In this document: positions 52,205 through 64,000 of the stretch, piece after piece
Layout: every line of letters starts with the position of its first letter
How positions within the stretch are numbered: the first letter of the stretch is position 1
Source: Aphidius gifuensis
Lineage: Eukaryota > Arthropoda > Insecta > Hymenoptera > Braconidae
DNA: 64,000 bases
Direction: 5' to 3'
Assembly (NCBI RefSeq): GCF_014905175.1
Contig: NC_057792.1
Span: forward strand, 5,208,001 to 5,272,000
Notes under the pieces: model-generated
Seen by the model: the letters and a program-made list of their open reading frames with translations, nothing else
What the model was told of the DNA's origin: nothing
Database searches by the model: none
Translations under genes and position numbers: made by a program

Positions 52205-52251
52205 TTTTTTTTTTTTTTTTTTATTTTCATTTTTTCAATCCTCAGGTAAGT
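52205..52251 (+). promoter_or_regulatory. Candidate recursive (ratchet) splice site, plus strand
   Basis: A tract of about 18 T followed by ATTTTCATTTTTTCAATCCT ends in CAG (52243-52245), which is joined directly to GTAAGT (52246-52251): a near-ideal acceptor fused to a perfect donor. This zero-length-exon layout defines ratchet points in very long insect introns. No exon of a plus-strand gene is recognised nearby, so the host transcript would be unannotated here. Confidence 0.45.
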
Positions 52252-53192
52252 CCCCAAAGGACCCCAAAAACCACTATTGTTATTTTTTTATTTTATTTTT
52301 CATCCCCTTGTGTATAAAGTAACTATTAAACTTTGCAATATATGTTTTTTTTTTTTTTGTATATTTGTCACTAACCTTATTTGGGAAGATTATTATATTC
52401 TTCTTATACACTGCATGGCTTTTTGAAACTTGAATTTATCTGTAAAAAAAAATATATTTTACATTAAAAATAATGAAATTTATAAGTTCTAAATAATGTG
52501 ATTAAATTTTATCGAAATTATCTTGTTAAATATATTTAAATCAATGATTTTTATTTGAAATTATTTTGTTGTAAAAAGAAAAAAAAAAGGTAATAACGTT
52601 TTTTCTTTTAATTTAATTACAGGATTTTTTTAAATTATAAATTATAATTTGTACTAATGTGAGAGTTGGTGCAATTTCACCTGCAAGTAGTTTCTTCTAA
52701 CTCAACCAGATTTATTTTATTGAAAAAAAAAAAATATATTTTCATCACTCTACCAATCAATCTTGTTTCTTCTACGAACACGTTAACCAAACCACTCCAT
52801 AAGTATTTATTTCTCAGCATTAAACAACATACAAAGCTAAATCATTTTTTTTTTTATTTCTTTTGGGTCCTATTTATTCGACTGGGTTAAAATTGTCGAT
52901 GATTGGCACGACCCATCATCAGCAAAACGAGATAAAAATATTATACAAAGGTGAAAGAAAATAAAAAAAAAAAAACTAAGTACTTTTAAAAAGAAATAAA
53001 TAAATAAATAAGACAAAGAAGGTACAAAAATTAAATTTGAAAAAAAAAAAAAGGATAAAAACTAGTGAAAAAGAGGTAAAAACTGATTGAGAGAAAAAAA
53101 ATATAAAGCAAAAAGAAAAACAATTCACTGAACAATTCTACTATATAACAAAGAAAAGAAACTCTACTTGGAATTAAAAAATAATAATAATA

Positions 53193-53199
<7 letters not shown>

Positions 53200-53222
<23 letters not shown>
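53200..53222. repeat. (TA)n microsatellite
   Basis: About eleven TA units within A/T-rich DNA, next to an (AAT)n stretch. Confidence 0.9.
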
Positions 53223-53223
<1 letters not shown>

Positions 53224-56200
53224 AAATTAAAAAAAAAAAATTGAAATAGAAAGAGATAAAAATAAATGAGACACAAAGATTCGCGAATGGAACTGAAAAG
53301 TAGTCAAGATGTTATATAGATATAAAAATGGAGTGGGTATACTTTAAAGCAAGAAAGTGAGATGAGATGAGCGCAAAATAGGTACGAAGGAGTAATAATT
53401 ATGAGACATAAAGTGACGAGAGCATGAGGAGATTTTTTTTTTTATTTTTCTTACAAGAAATAAGAGCGCTCTCTCATTGAGGTCCCACAAGAGTTTCTGT
53501 CTTTCTTGTAAAAGTAAATTTTTTTTCAGTTTCTTATTATCATTTCATATATATATACTTATTCTTTTTTTTTTTTTTTTTTTTGGTGACTAGTGTACAA
53601 CATGAACAAGAGATGTAAAAAAAAATTATTAAAAAAAAGAGAGAATTGTGATTCTGAGAAGAGACCGCTAAGACAACGCTTGAATTTCTCTGAAGGTTTT
53701 TCAAGCAAGTTGCCATTAACACTGCACTTGGTTTTTAATGTAAGAAAGTATTGTATTCTTCTGATCATCATCCCCTTTTAATTTTCTACCCTTTTATAAA
53801 TTTTAACATTCATACATCATAAAAATGTCAAGTTTTATTGTTTGTAATTCATAAAAAAAATATATAAAAATATTTAATACAATTTAACCTAATGAAAATT
53901 AATAAAAAAAATTTTATTATTATTTTTAAATTGAGGTAATCTGCAGTGTAACATATTCTTTGAAATGAAATTTACGTTAAATATTTTTTAAAACACAATT
54001 ATATACATAATAACAAGAAAACAATTATTGGAATGAAATAAATTTTCCTTTGAAGTCATTGAAATGAAATAAAAAAAAAAAAAAGGTTGTTTCCGTTGTT
54101 AAAATAAAAAAAAAAAACCATTGGAAAATTAAATTGTGACTGAAAAGTTGTCTTAACCTAACGGTCTTAGTATTTCGTCGGTGTCTCTTTTGCTAAAAAT
54201 TGTTAGAAAAAAAAAAAGATTTAGAGAAATAACAAAAAAAAAAAAAAAAAAATGTAACGGGTCTTTTAATTCCATTTTGAACTGACACAAGAACGTGCAG
54301 TACTCGTAAGGTGCTTATACAGTGACAGGTAAGATTATAAAAAAGAGAATCGCGTTTAAAAAAAAAAAAAGTAAAAAAATATAATAATAAAATATATATC
54401 AACAGGGTGCCAACATAAGAGTACAATCTGAACAAGTCTAGTGTGTGTATTCATACCCTCTTTTTTATTTTTGATTTCCTCTTTTTTACTCAGCAACAAA
54501 ATCTCTTCCCCAACTATACTCTCTCTTCCATCACCTATATACGTTTTTTTATATATCCCTTTTTTTTTTAGAAGAAAAAACCTCATCCACAACGTGTATT
54601 TTCGTTTTTACGCCAATAAATTTTCTCATAAAATCCTCAATCTGTACAATACACAAGTCCTCACAACCGTCGTACATTCATGGAATTCAGTGTGTTCCCA
54701 AATCGATTATCCTTTATCTGAACAAGTTGAATTTTTTATTTCTCATGGGTATTTATAAAAGCCAAGTAGACAGTTTCAAATATATGATTATTTTCAATGA
54801 ACTTTGGTAAATTAAATTTTTATTATATTATATTTAAAAAAAAAAAAAAAAAATTAATAACAATTTTTTTTTTTTATTGTTTAAAATAGAATATATAAAA
54901 TGAAAAAATTTTTAATACACTTATTTTCAATTATCTTGATATAATGAAAAAAATTAAAAAATAATTTATAAATAGGGCAAAAAATAATCAACTTTGAATA
55001 TTTTATAATATTAAATATTGATTTTAAAAAGTCATTTTTATGATAGCTGTAGATTATATAATTTCCTTAATTTATAATGAATTTTAATATGAATAATTAA
55101 ATTTTTTAATCAATTAATAGCTAAATAAAATATATATTTAAAGATGAATGAAAATTTTGATGACAGTGTTCAACTTAAAACTACTTTATAACGTATATTC
55201 ACAACAAGGAAACTATGAATGAATCCCCTCCGGTGTGTTTAACGCCAAACAGAATGAGAAAGGCTATACGAAATTATTTTGGTGGGTCAAAGTTGCTACA
55301 TAGCTCTTTCATAGTAATTTAATAAAGCTTATATATAAGAATGAATGAAAATAAAAAAGACACTAAAATACAATTTGAAAATAAAAAAAAACCTTTAAAA
55401 AAAAAAATTGAATATTTGTTTTTAAAATTAGAAAACAACTGTATATTATTTTTGAAAATATAATTATTTAAATTTATATCACAGTTTATTACGAGACATA
55501 AAATATTGTAATTATAAAATTCTATATATATATAGAATACAAAATGACAAGGATGTATCGATTATCTTTACAGCAAAAATATATTCAGGTCGTCTCTTGT
55601 AATTTCCGATTCTAATTGTACACACAGTGAGAAAGATATATACAAAAAGACAGAGAAATATTAATAATAACAAGAAAGATTAAATATATAGTAAACTATA
55701 TATACACGTTCACATTTATAGCATCGTAAAATTTTACCCCAAGATGTATACTAAAATTATAATTACATTTACAATTATATTGTATTTATATATGTACAGT
55801 TTTTCAACAATTTAAAATAATGATTATCACTGCAAACTTTCTGTGTGTGTCAAATTCATCTAACAGATATATTTTGACATAATTTTATTATTTAATTATC
55901 AATTTAAAAAAATTAATTTAATAATTATTTAGCTAGATAAATATGTTTCAATTGAATAAATTATATTAAGCAGAAGATTATTTTGAATTTTATGAGTTTT
56001 AATATAGGTTAAAAGTTATAAGACTATGAATGTAAATTAATTTTTCATTAGAGGAAATATGAATGTAAGATGAAAAGTCAATAGTTTGTGTGGTAGTTAT
56101 GAATTGTTAATTATTGAATATTATTATTATTAATTATTATACAAAGACACACACAAACAAAAAACTTGAAATCAATTAGTAACGTATATGAATAGAAAGT

Positions 56201-59200
56201 TGAAAAAAGTATTTTCAAATTGAAGCTATTTATAAATTATCCAATGTCTCGATTGATAATATTTTTTTATTATAATCAATTTACTTGATTGCTAAATTTA
56301 ATTATCTTTTGTAGATTATTTTTAAAAATTATCCAACAAAGATATATACGAAATATAATGGATAAATTATTAATAAATTTTTGGGTTATTTTCAGTCATT
56401 ACATTCATATAATGTAATTGTCAATGAAGATTTTGTCATTAAAAAAAAATCAAGCTTTATCAAGACATGACTGAATGGTATAGATATTTATAACGGATGC
56501 TGTTAACCTCATTGATAAAATAATTTTAGCACAAAAGAATATTATTGCCATGAATATATTTTGAGATAAAAGATATATAAATTTAGAATTGAATATGAAA
56601 ATTTGTATTATGTATTCTATGTTCAGCTAATTATTGATAATACCAAGTCAGTTGATAAGTTGAATATTTAAAAAAAAAAAAACTTAAAATAAGGATGTTT
56701 GTACAAGAAAATTTGTATGTCCAAGTTATATAAGACACATGAATATTACTAACAAGCAATAGTTTAAAAATATATATATAGATATAAAGTGTTGGAATAG
56801 ATGTTATAGTCTGGTGGTTCCTCGAAGGAGTTTAGTTGAAATGGTGCCATGAGAAACAGTAGCTGAAGTAGCAATAGCAACAGCAGCAGCATCATCATCA
56901 TCATGCAAGGATGGACGAAACGTGTGGGGTTATTGACTAGCCGACTGGTCCCAGACCAAGGGTTGTGGCTAAGACAGAATAGTAGTATGAGACACAGAGG
57001 AATAAGAGAAGTGAGCTTGATGGTGTATATATGTATATATATAGTTGAAGGACAGGAAGGAATGGGCAAGCTTGGTCTGGTTTATAGAAGCAGTAAGTAC
57101 AAGACATGAGGATGCAAGAGAAATTTTGTGAAACAAGATAAGATAGAAAGAGAAGTTAAATTTTCAAGCTCGATGAGAAAATGAAGGAACTGTATATATA
57201 TATATCTGGACAAGAGTATGAGAAACTAGAGGTTGGTCTTGGACTTGTACCTAAGACTGATATGGATTGTAGATTATTCTGGACCTTGGGGGTGCGGCCT
57301 GGCCAAGGGTTAGTATCTTCAACATATCCCCCCTTTTACTTCTCTTCTATAAATTCCTATTTCTCTCCTTCATTTCTTGTGTACATGCAAATATAATATA
57401 AACATATACTAGCTTTAAAGCAGTCATGTCCCTCTAGGCTGCACCCACCCTCATCTTCTTCAATTCCTTTCTCTTCCTTTATCCTCCTTATTCTTCTCAT
57501 CATCCCATATATATATACTCTCAAGAAACTCTTGTGTCCTGTCTTTGCCACCCTTGCGACCATTCGCGGATCCTAGCTTCCTACAACTTCTACACATAAT
57601 CTATTCTATCTCTTTCTCTCTCATCACTTGAAAATTTGTCTTACTCTTTAGCCACATTGGAACTTGCCAAACCAACCTATCTCATCCAACTATATATATC
57701 CTTTTCGTTATCTCTTTTTACTTCTTATAGATATATCTCTCTCTCTCTTTCTCTGTACACAGCAATTTACCTTGTCCATCACAAACACCCACACACACAA
57801 CAATACAAAATACATATACACAATATCACCCTTTATCTATTGTCTCATATTCACAAATTCAACTATCCTTTTCTAAGAAATAATTTAGGCTCATGAAACC
57901 ACAAAACTCAACTGCATGCCTTCTGATAATTCAAAATAGTACATGAATTTTGAATCTCTTCGATGCAATTTGTAATCTCAGAAGCATACCACTATACTCA
58001 TATCTATATATTTCTCAAGAATAGATGAATGCATATAGATGATGATGATGATTTCAAAATCTAAGGAATTTATTGTTGGACAGACAACTTTGGTCAGTTG
58101 GACGATCTCTTATAATGTTATATATACAAATATTCACTATATTCAACCAATGAAAAGCCTCAATAATTTAAATTTTACTTGTCTCATCTCCTTCACCTTC
58201 AATCATATCATTCCTTACTTCATAATTGCTAAAATGGTCAAAATATCAAACTAACATACTTGAAAATCTTGATAGAATTTTCCATCAAATTTTCCATTTA
58301 TTCAAGTTATCATTGTCTCTTGTGACAACTGTCATATTTAACACTTTTCTTTGTCTAAAAGTTTTCCTATATGTCTTTACTAAATATTTGAACAATTACA
58401 CAATTGAATTATTGAAATTACAATGTAAATATTTTATTAATGTATTGTCATAATTTTAAAATTAATATTGATTAATTTATATGTCAAATTAATTAAAATA
58501 TAATCGTGTGTATACATAAAAGAATTAACCCTATTGAATCAATTATTATTATCATCAAAATTTAAATTTAACTTATTTTATAATCATGAATGTTGATAAA
58601 ATATGTTGTGAATTGACTGTGAAGAAGCTACTAGGTATGCTTAGAAGCAACAAGCTGTTTATGGCTTTGGCCTCTACCATCTTCAATGGATGATATTCTA
58701 TCCTTACTTTTCAACAAGCCATAGAGCTTTTAACCTTCTTCTTCTTCTTCTGAAATTTCTATCCTTTACTTCTTTGCCATAAGTATCTATATTTCCATCT
58801 CTTTACTCAAACCATGTGTGTAAAATTTATATTTATAAATGTATGTGTTGGAATAAGTATAGAGCTACTCACATTCTCTTTTACCGCATGAGAAAAGGGT
58901 AGATTATATAGCAAGGCAAAGCAAAGAACCCTCAGGGGGCCCATAGGGAAATATATATATCACACATATACCTTTTCGTCTTCAACAGAGATTCGAGTGC
59001 GTGCCAAGTGCCTGTTTACATCAATTTTATCGACAATTTTCTTTTTCTTTTATTTTTCCACATTTTTTTTTTCCCTCTTTTTATTTTTTCTTTGTATGCT
59101 GAGGAATCACCCCCATGTGAATATGTCTATCAGTTTTCTGTGTCACGAGAGTATATTATTTTTTTACGATCTGAAAATTGGGGTTATGATTTTATTGTTT

Positions 59201-62200
59201 AGGTTCACACAAGTGATTTCACACATATAAATATTGAAAAATATATACAAGGGAAAATAACTCAAAGAAAAATAAAACAATTTTTTATTTCAATTTTCAC
59301 CCACTATATTATATATATCAAAATTTATCATTTTAAATTATATATATATAATATTGAATAATAAATTAAAATATATCTAGTTCAAATTATATATATTTTA
59401 AAGCATTAATTCTTGTATTGTTAAAATTTAGTGAGGTATTTTTTTTTTGTTTTTAAAAGTAGAATAGAAACCTGGACGTGTGCCGGGCAAACGAAGTAGT
59501 ATACATAGAATGATTTGAAGATTGGTGGCTCGAGGCCAAGATGCAAGAAACTATATGGATCTATACATGCCATATATGTACATAACAATACAAAAGCAGC
59601 AGTATATGTAAGACAAAGAAGACCAAGTATAGATGAATCTACAGATAAACATAAATACATATACTATCACACAAGAAGAAGAAGAAGACCAACAACAAGG
59701 AGCAAAATAGATTTATATATTGTATATGTATATAAGTAAACGGACTTGTTCGAATAAGAACAAGTATAGAGAGATGGTAAGATGGTAATGGTAAACTAGA
59801 GAAGGGTGATTGTAGCTACCGTTAATTCTCCGATACAATGCTCATATCACCTCTTTTACCACCCCTGACCATTCGTATACAACAAGCACATTCAACCCAA
59901 TCTATATATACCCCTCTTTTTCCACAAAACAATTCCTCCTTTTACACCTCTCTCTTCTTCCTCCTCATGCTTCACTTTAACCAAACCCCCCTTTTTACCA
60001 CCCCATCTGTATTCTCACTTTACCGTCATTTCTATATATCCTAAAATACTGTGTGTTGCCCCGTGCGGACGTTCCTTGTCTTACTAGCAAACTTAATCGA
60101 TATTTCACAGTTTCTTACCCCCACTCATCTAGTATCTCATCTCCAACGCCACACTGAGCTTGTGTCCGGCCGCATAAGGGGTTGAATTGGGTTGCTATGA
60201 AAAAGGGGGTGGGTTTTGGCCAAAGTCTTGGTATGGCTATACGATGCTATTTTCCTTCTCTCTTCTTCTTCTTCTTATCACCTTATTTTATCTAGAGTAT
60301 ATATAATATATCTATCTTGTTCTTTGTTTATTTGTCTCTCTATCTTACTTTTATACTTATATCTATCTCTCTCTTGCTTTATTTGTAAAAACCCTGGTGA
60401 ATCGTGTGCACAACTAGCTCTTGGGCAATGTTCCGGTTTTCTCTGTTAGAAGCTGCTGTATATGAGATGCAAATATCTATCTGCATATTGTATTACACGT
60501 CACGATAATGTTGCTTGTGTTCTAGACCAACCTAACCTCCCACTATATCCTTACCTACCCTATCCACTTCGACCAGTATCCTCATCAACAATCTTCGACC
60601 CTCCTTCTTCTCATCAACGCCGTTTGCCCATCATTTAAAATTCTTTTTTTTTTTTTTACTTTTTATTTTCTTTATCTTAATTCATTTTCACTTGAATTCC
60701 TATCTCGGATAACAAACCCCTTCTCTTTGTCTTTAGCTCTCGTTTACTCTCTCTCTCTCCCTCTCATGTTTTTTGCATCTTTATTTTTGTAAATTTACCA
60801 ACTACAGAGGTCTTTTTATTTTACCTTCGTCTTCAATTTCTTGGTTATCATCTCTCTAGTAATATTCTCAGCCAATGTCTTTCCTCTCATCATTTTGCGA
60901 TTACGTAACGAGAAGACCATCTCATTATTGTAATTGGACAATGTACTTTTGCTTCGTGTTTTATTTATTGGAAAATTTTAATGCCCAAAGCGATGAATGG
61001 ACCTCGCTTGGCTTGAACGAGATTCCTTCGTTAACAGATTTTGTCCTCATCTTTATAAGCATCTATCTTTCTAACTAAATCACCTGTTATTTTATTATTT
61101 TTTTTTGTCATCTCTCTTCCTTTCTCTCGCTTTGTCTCCTAAAGATCCAGCAATATATACCTGTGATGGCCTTATTGCGGTGATCATCAAAAACTCAATC
61201 GTTTTTATAATATTTTCTCTTTTTTACTTGATTATTGTATATATATTTTGATGCAATTGGATATCTTTAACTCGTTATAAATTTTATACCCAGCAGTTTT
61301 ATTTTTTAGCAATCAAATTATCATTTTTTTTCTCCATCATATTTTTCCAATTATTGAAAATATTTTATTGATACAATTTATGATTTACTTTGATAATGAA
61401 AATAGTTGTAATATTTGTAAAAAAAAAAAATTCATGTACTTTACTTTTACAAATATTCGAAAAAAATTTATTTGAATAAAAATAAAATTAAAATTTTTCT
61501 CCTTTATCTAATGACACACGTTCAAGAAATATAACATGTGCTCATGAAAACTTTTATAATTTATACAGATAAGAAACTTATATATATTTTTTTTCCCCTT
61601 GGTTTATGTTTTGCATCTCGAATTTTACGCATTCATATACAGAACACCATCAGTATATAAGAAAAGTGGTTATAAATTTTTTTTTTTTTCTGTACACCTC
61701 ATTGGTAATATTTTAAAAATAAACCAAGATTAATTATACCACATGGGCAATAAAAAATATCAAGAACAAAAAATGATAAAATAATAATAATTCAAACTAC
61801 ATTTTAACCCTGGATGATAAAATAAAACAAAGCATATATTAAAGAATCATTTTCCAAATAAAAATAATAATTTTTCTATATTAATAAAAGTATAAATAAT
61901 AAAAATGATATATATATAGATTAAAATACGTTGTATCTGTTACTGTCAAACAGTGGCCAAAGTCTTAGGCTTCCAATTTCTACCCGAGTGCCTTGTGTAC
62001 GTGAATCAATAGCATTAACCCATTCTCATTCTCAATCCCATCAAAAGAGGGTTGAAATGGCAGTAGTGTGCATGTTGGTTAAATTTTAGAAAACAAGAGA
62101 GAAGACTTGAAGAGTAAAGTAGGGGGATAGTGAGGTAGGAGGTTTAGAAACAGGACTAAAGATACTTCGAAGGGAGTAAAATGAAGATTGGCAAAGGGAA

Positions 62201-64000
62201 ATAGTGGCTTAAAGGTAACGGGTGCAATAATACAAGAGGGACAAGAAAGAGAGAGAAAGAGATTATCAAGAGGGAGTTGAGATGGTCGAGAAATAGGAAT
62301 ACTAGAGGTTAGGGATTTCAAGATTTCTTAGTATATAGATTTGAATATACAGAAGGATATAGCAATAGTAACAATTCTGAGGTATTTAGCTGTTCGTCTA
62401 TAACCCATCCTAACCTCCAAAACTCTTCCTCATATCCTCCTACCCCTATTAACCACCCTCTACCAACACAACTACCATTAACCACTATCTTCTTCTTCTA
62501 CTTATTCTTGTTGTTGTTGTTGTTCTTTTTTCTTCTTAATTCATATAGCTGTATACAACAATATTCTCCTAACCGTTCCCGGGACAGTATTGAAGAGAAA
62601 CCATGCTAAGACCGTTGGTATGTTGTACCATTCAATTCTCATACCACAACCAAAACCTAACTTTGAATTTACCTATAACATATATATATTTTATAACCCC
62701 TTTATGTATATCCAGTTAATATTTATATCACTATATATATTCTTGTATGGAAATTTGTATTGTTGTAAACTGGACATTAGCAATATTCTTGCATGAAACT
62801 TTTTTATAATTATCATAAGAAATTACAAATAATATTCCATTGATTATATTGGTAAATTTTTTTTTTGCTTTTGCCTCTTAGAGCAAGGGGAAGATTGTGT
62901 TTTTTTATTTAATTTTTTTTTTCTTTTCTTCGTTAGGGTGAAGTTGAAGAAAGGAAAGAGGGCTGGTGTAAAGATAAAAGTGTGGCAACAACTATACACT
63001 TAACTTGGTCAATTTGACCGACTGACTTATATACCTAAAATAATTTATCTTGTTTAGATGAGATTTTTTTATTTTTTTTTTTATATTAATTTTTAATTAA
63101 TTTATTCATATTGATGTGAGGTAATGTAATTTTTTCATTGTGAAATAATGGTAATATGGTTTTTATATTTTGTTTGAGTTGTCTCATGATGGCTCAATGA
63201 TAATTTAATTTACATTATAAAACGATTTTGTATAGAAATGAGTTTGAAACTAAGAATTAAGTGTTGAGAAACTATAATGAAGTTAAAATTTAACGATGAA
63301 TATTGTCAAGTGATTTATGATATTGTGTACTCGAAACTATCAATGAATTTATTTAAAAAAAAAAAAAAGGTTTACTAATTTATTTTTTTCTATTTTCCAT
63401 TATACAAAATGTAATTCAAATACAATTAATTATTTCAATTTTTTTAAATATCCTTTGTATTTTATACCGCCAAAAAAACTTTATAAACTAAAACTCCAAC
63501 TATTTCAAAATAATAACTCCAAGAAAAAAAAAAAAAAAGACAAGATCATAATAAAGTTGTAAAAATCATAATAAAAAGATCAAAAAGAATCACATGATGT
63601 TCAACTGATCAAAGAAGAAAAACTTTTTTCTAACAACAAAGCAAAAAAAAAAAAAAAGAAAAGAAAAAAACTAAAATAATATTTTTAAAAGACACAATTG
63701 AAATGATGACAAGAAAAATCCATACGTGTATATTTGCATTATTATAAATTGATCAAAGTGTATAATATATGAAAGGTAAATATATTTTACACACAAATGA
63801 CATTGTGAATAACTATATATACGCAAAATCAATGCCCAGCTTAGCCAGTGATTGTACTGTAATGTTGGATAGTATCCTCTCTTGCATCTTGGCTTTGTTG
63901 GACGTGGCCTTATACCCTCCTCCAACAGCTTCTTCATCATCATTTCAAAATTTCATACATGTATATATAGTTAAATCTTATACGAGCTCTATACCATGAC

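Larger units (their letters stand above)
24472..64000. other. About 39.5 kb without a recognisable coding exon
   Basis: I read both strands and found no exon with protein-like composition, conserved motif and splice support. The content is A/T runs, TA/CA/GA microsatellites, GC-richer islands (for example about 25440-25760, 26480-26600, 28685-28900, 33640-33960, 37690-37870, 40440-40700, 42840-43100, 44180-44400, 45480-45870, 49640-49800, 57230-57560, 60040-60200, 63830-63940), and long one-sided purine or pyrimidine blocks. It lies upstream of the lov-like gene and probably holds its distal promoters, introns and enhancers, and possibly another transcription unit on the plus strand. Confidence 0.6.

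Noticed and set aside
54290..54335. Plus-strand donor GACAG|GTAAGAT as the end of an exon
   Set aside because: No convincing acceptor or open frame precedes it; may be worth checking against RNA only if the 52246 transcript is real.
58039..58453. Two overlapping plus-strand frames with hydrophobic stretches, reminiscent of a broken receptor
   Set aside because: They are in different frames, have no recognisable motif, and AT-rich DNA gives Phe/Leu/Ile-rich frames of this length by chance.
63671..63999. Open frames on both strands at the right end
   Set aside because: Somewhat GC-richer, but no motif or splice site supports coding; the window end prevents judging it.
1..64000. tRNA, rRNA, CRISPR, bacterial operon or viral genes
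   Set aside because: No B-box-like GTTCGAATC tRNA arm, no rRNA-like conserved block, no regular repeat-spacer array and no viral or transposon protein was seen by eye; a covariance-model scan would be the real test.

Overview
The window looks like nuclear DNA of an insect, most likely a hymenopteran such as a parasitoid wasp; that taxon is a guess. The sequence is very AT-rich, full of A and T homopolymers and short microsatellites. Its real coding exons use almost only A or T at third codon positions, are split by short GT-AG introns, and encode an arthropod-type BTB plus psq transcription factor, an NDNF/Nord-type secreted protein and a class A GPCR. I see no bacterial gene layout, no CRISPR array, no rRNA or tRNA that I can support, and no intact transposon.

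Layout. 1-533 (+): the last two exons of a gene that starts outside the window, possibly a SET/MYND (SmydA-like) protein. 609-1926 (-): a complete four-exon, 361-residue class A GPCR, tail-to-tail with the first gene. 2974-6259 (-): a complete six-exon, 547-residue homologue of NDNF/Nord. 6260-20816: AT-rich intergenic DNA holding a roughly 600-bp duplicated segment (10866-11492 and 13842-14530), a few GC-richer islands and the unmapped 3' UTR of the next gene. 20817-24286 (-): a BTB-psq transcription factor, best match in my judgement to Drosophila jim lovell (lov), 818 residues in two coding exons plus a probable 5' UTR exon at 24287-24471. 24472-64000: about 39.5 kb without a recognisable coding exon.

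The long non-coding part is not featureless. On the minus strand it holds a TATA/initiator-like core promoter (about 37820-37858) followed by short ATG-free segments with good splice sites (34465-34503, 34020-34070) and a ratchet-like site (30357-30389). These could form a long spliced leader for lov. On the plus strand there is a textbook-looking recursive splice site (52205-52251: long pyrimidine tract, then CAG directly followed by GTAAGT). It suggests that an unannotated plus-strand transcript with a very long intron crosses this region, perhaps starting near 26472-26536 and continuing beyond 64000. There is also a tandem CACGTG E-box pair with 6-bp spacing (44292-44313), a 12-bp-stem inverted repeat (33315-33355), and a scatter of CCAAGATG octamers in the 32-64 kb part only.

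Nothing indicates that the genes form a pathway. All positions and splice joins were read by eye; family names rest on remembered family features, not on a search.
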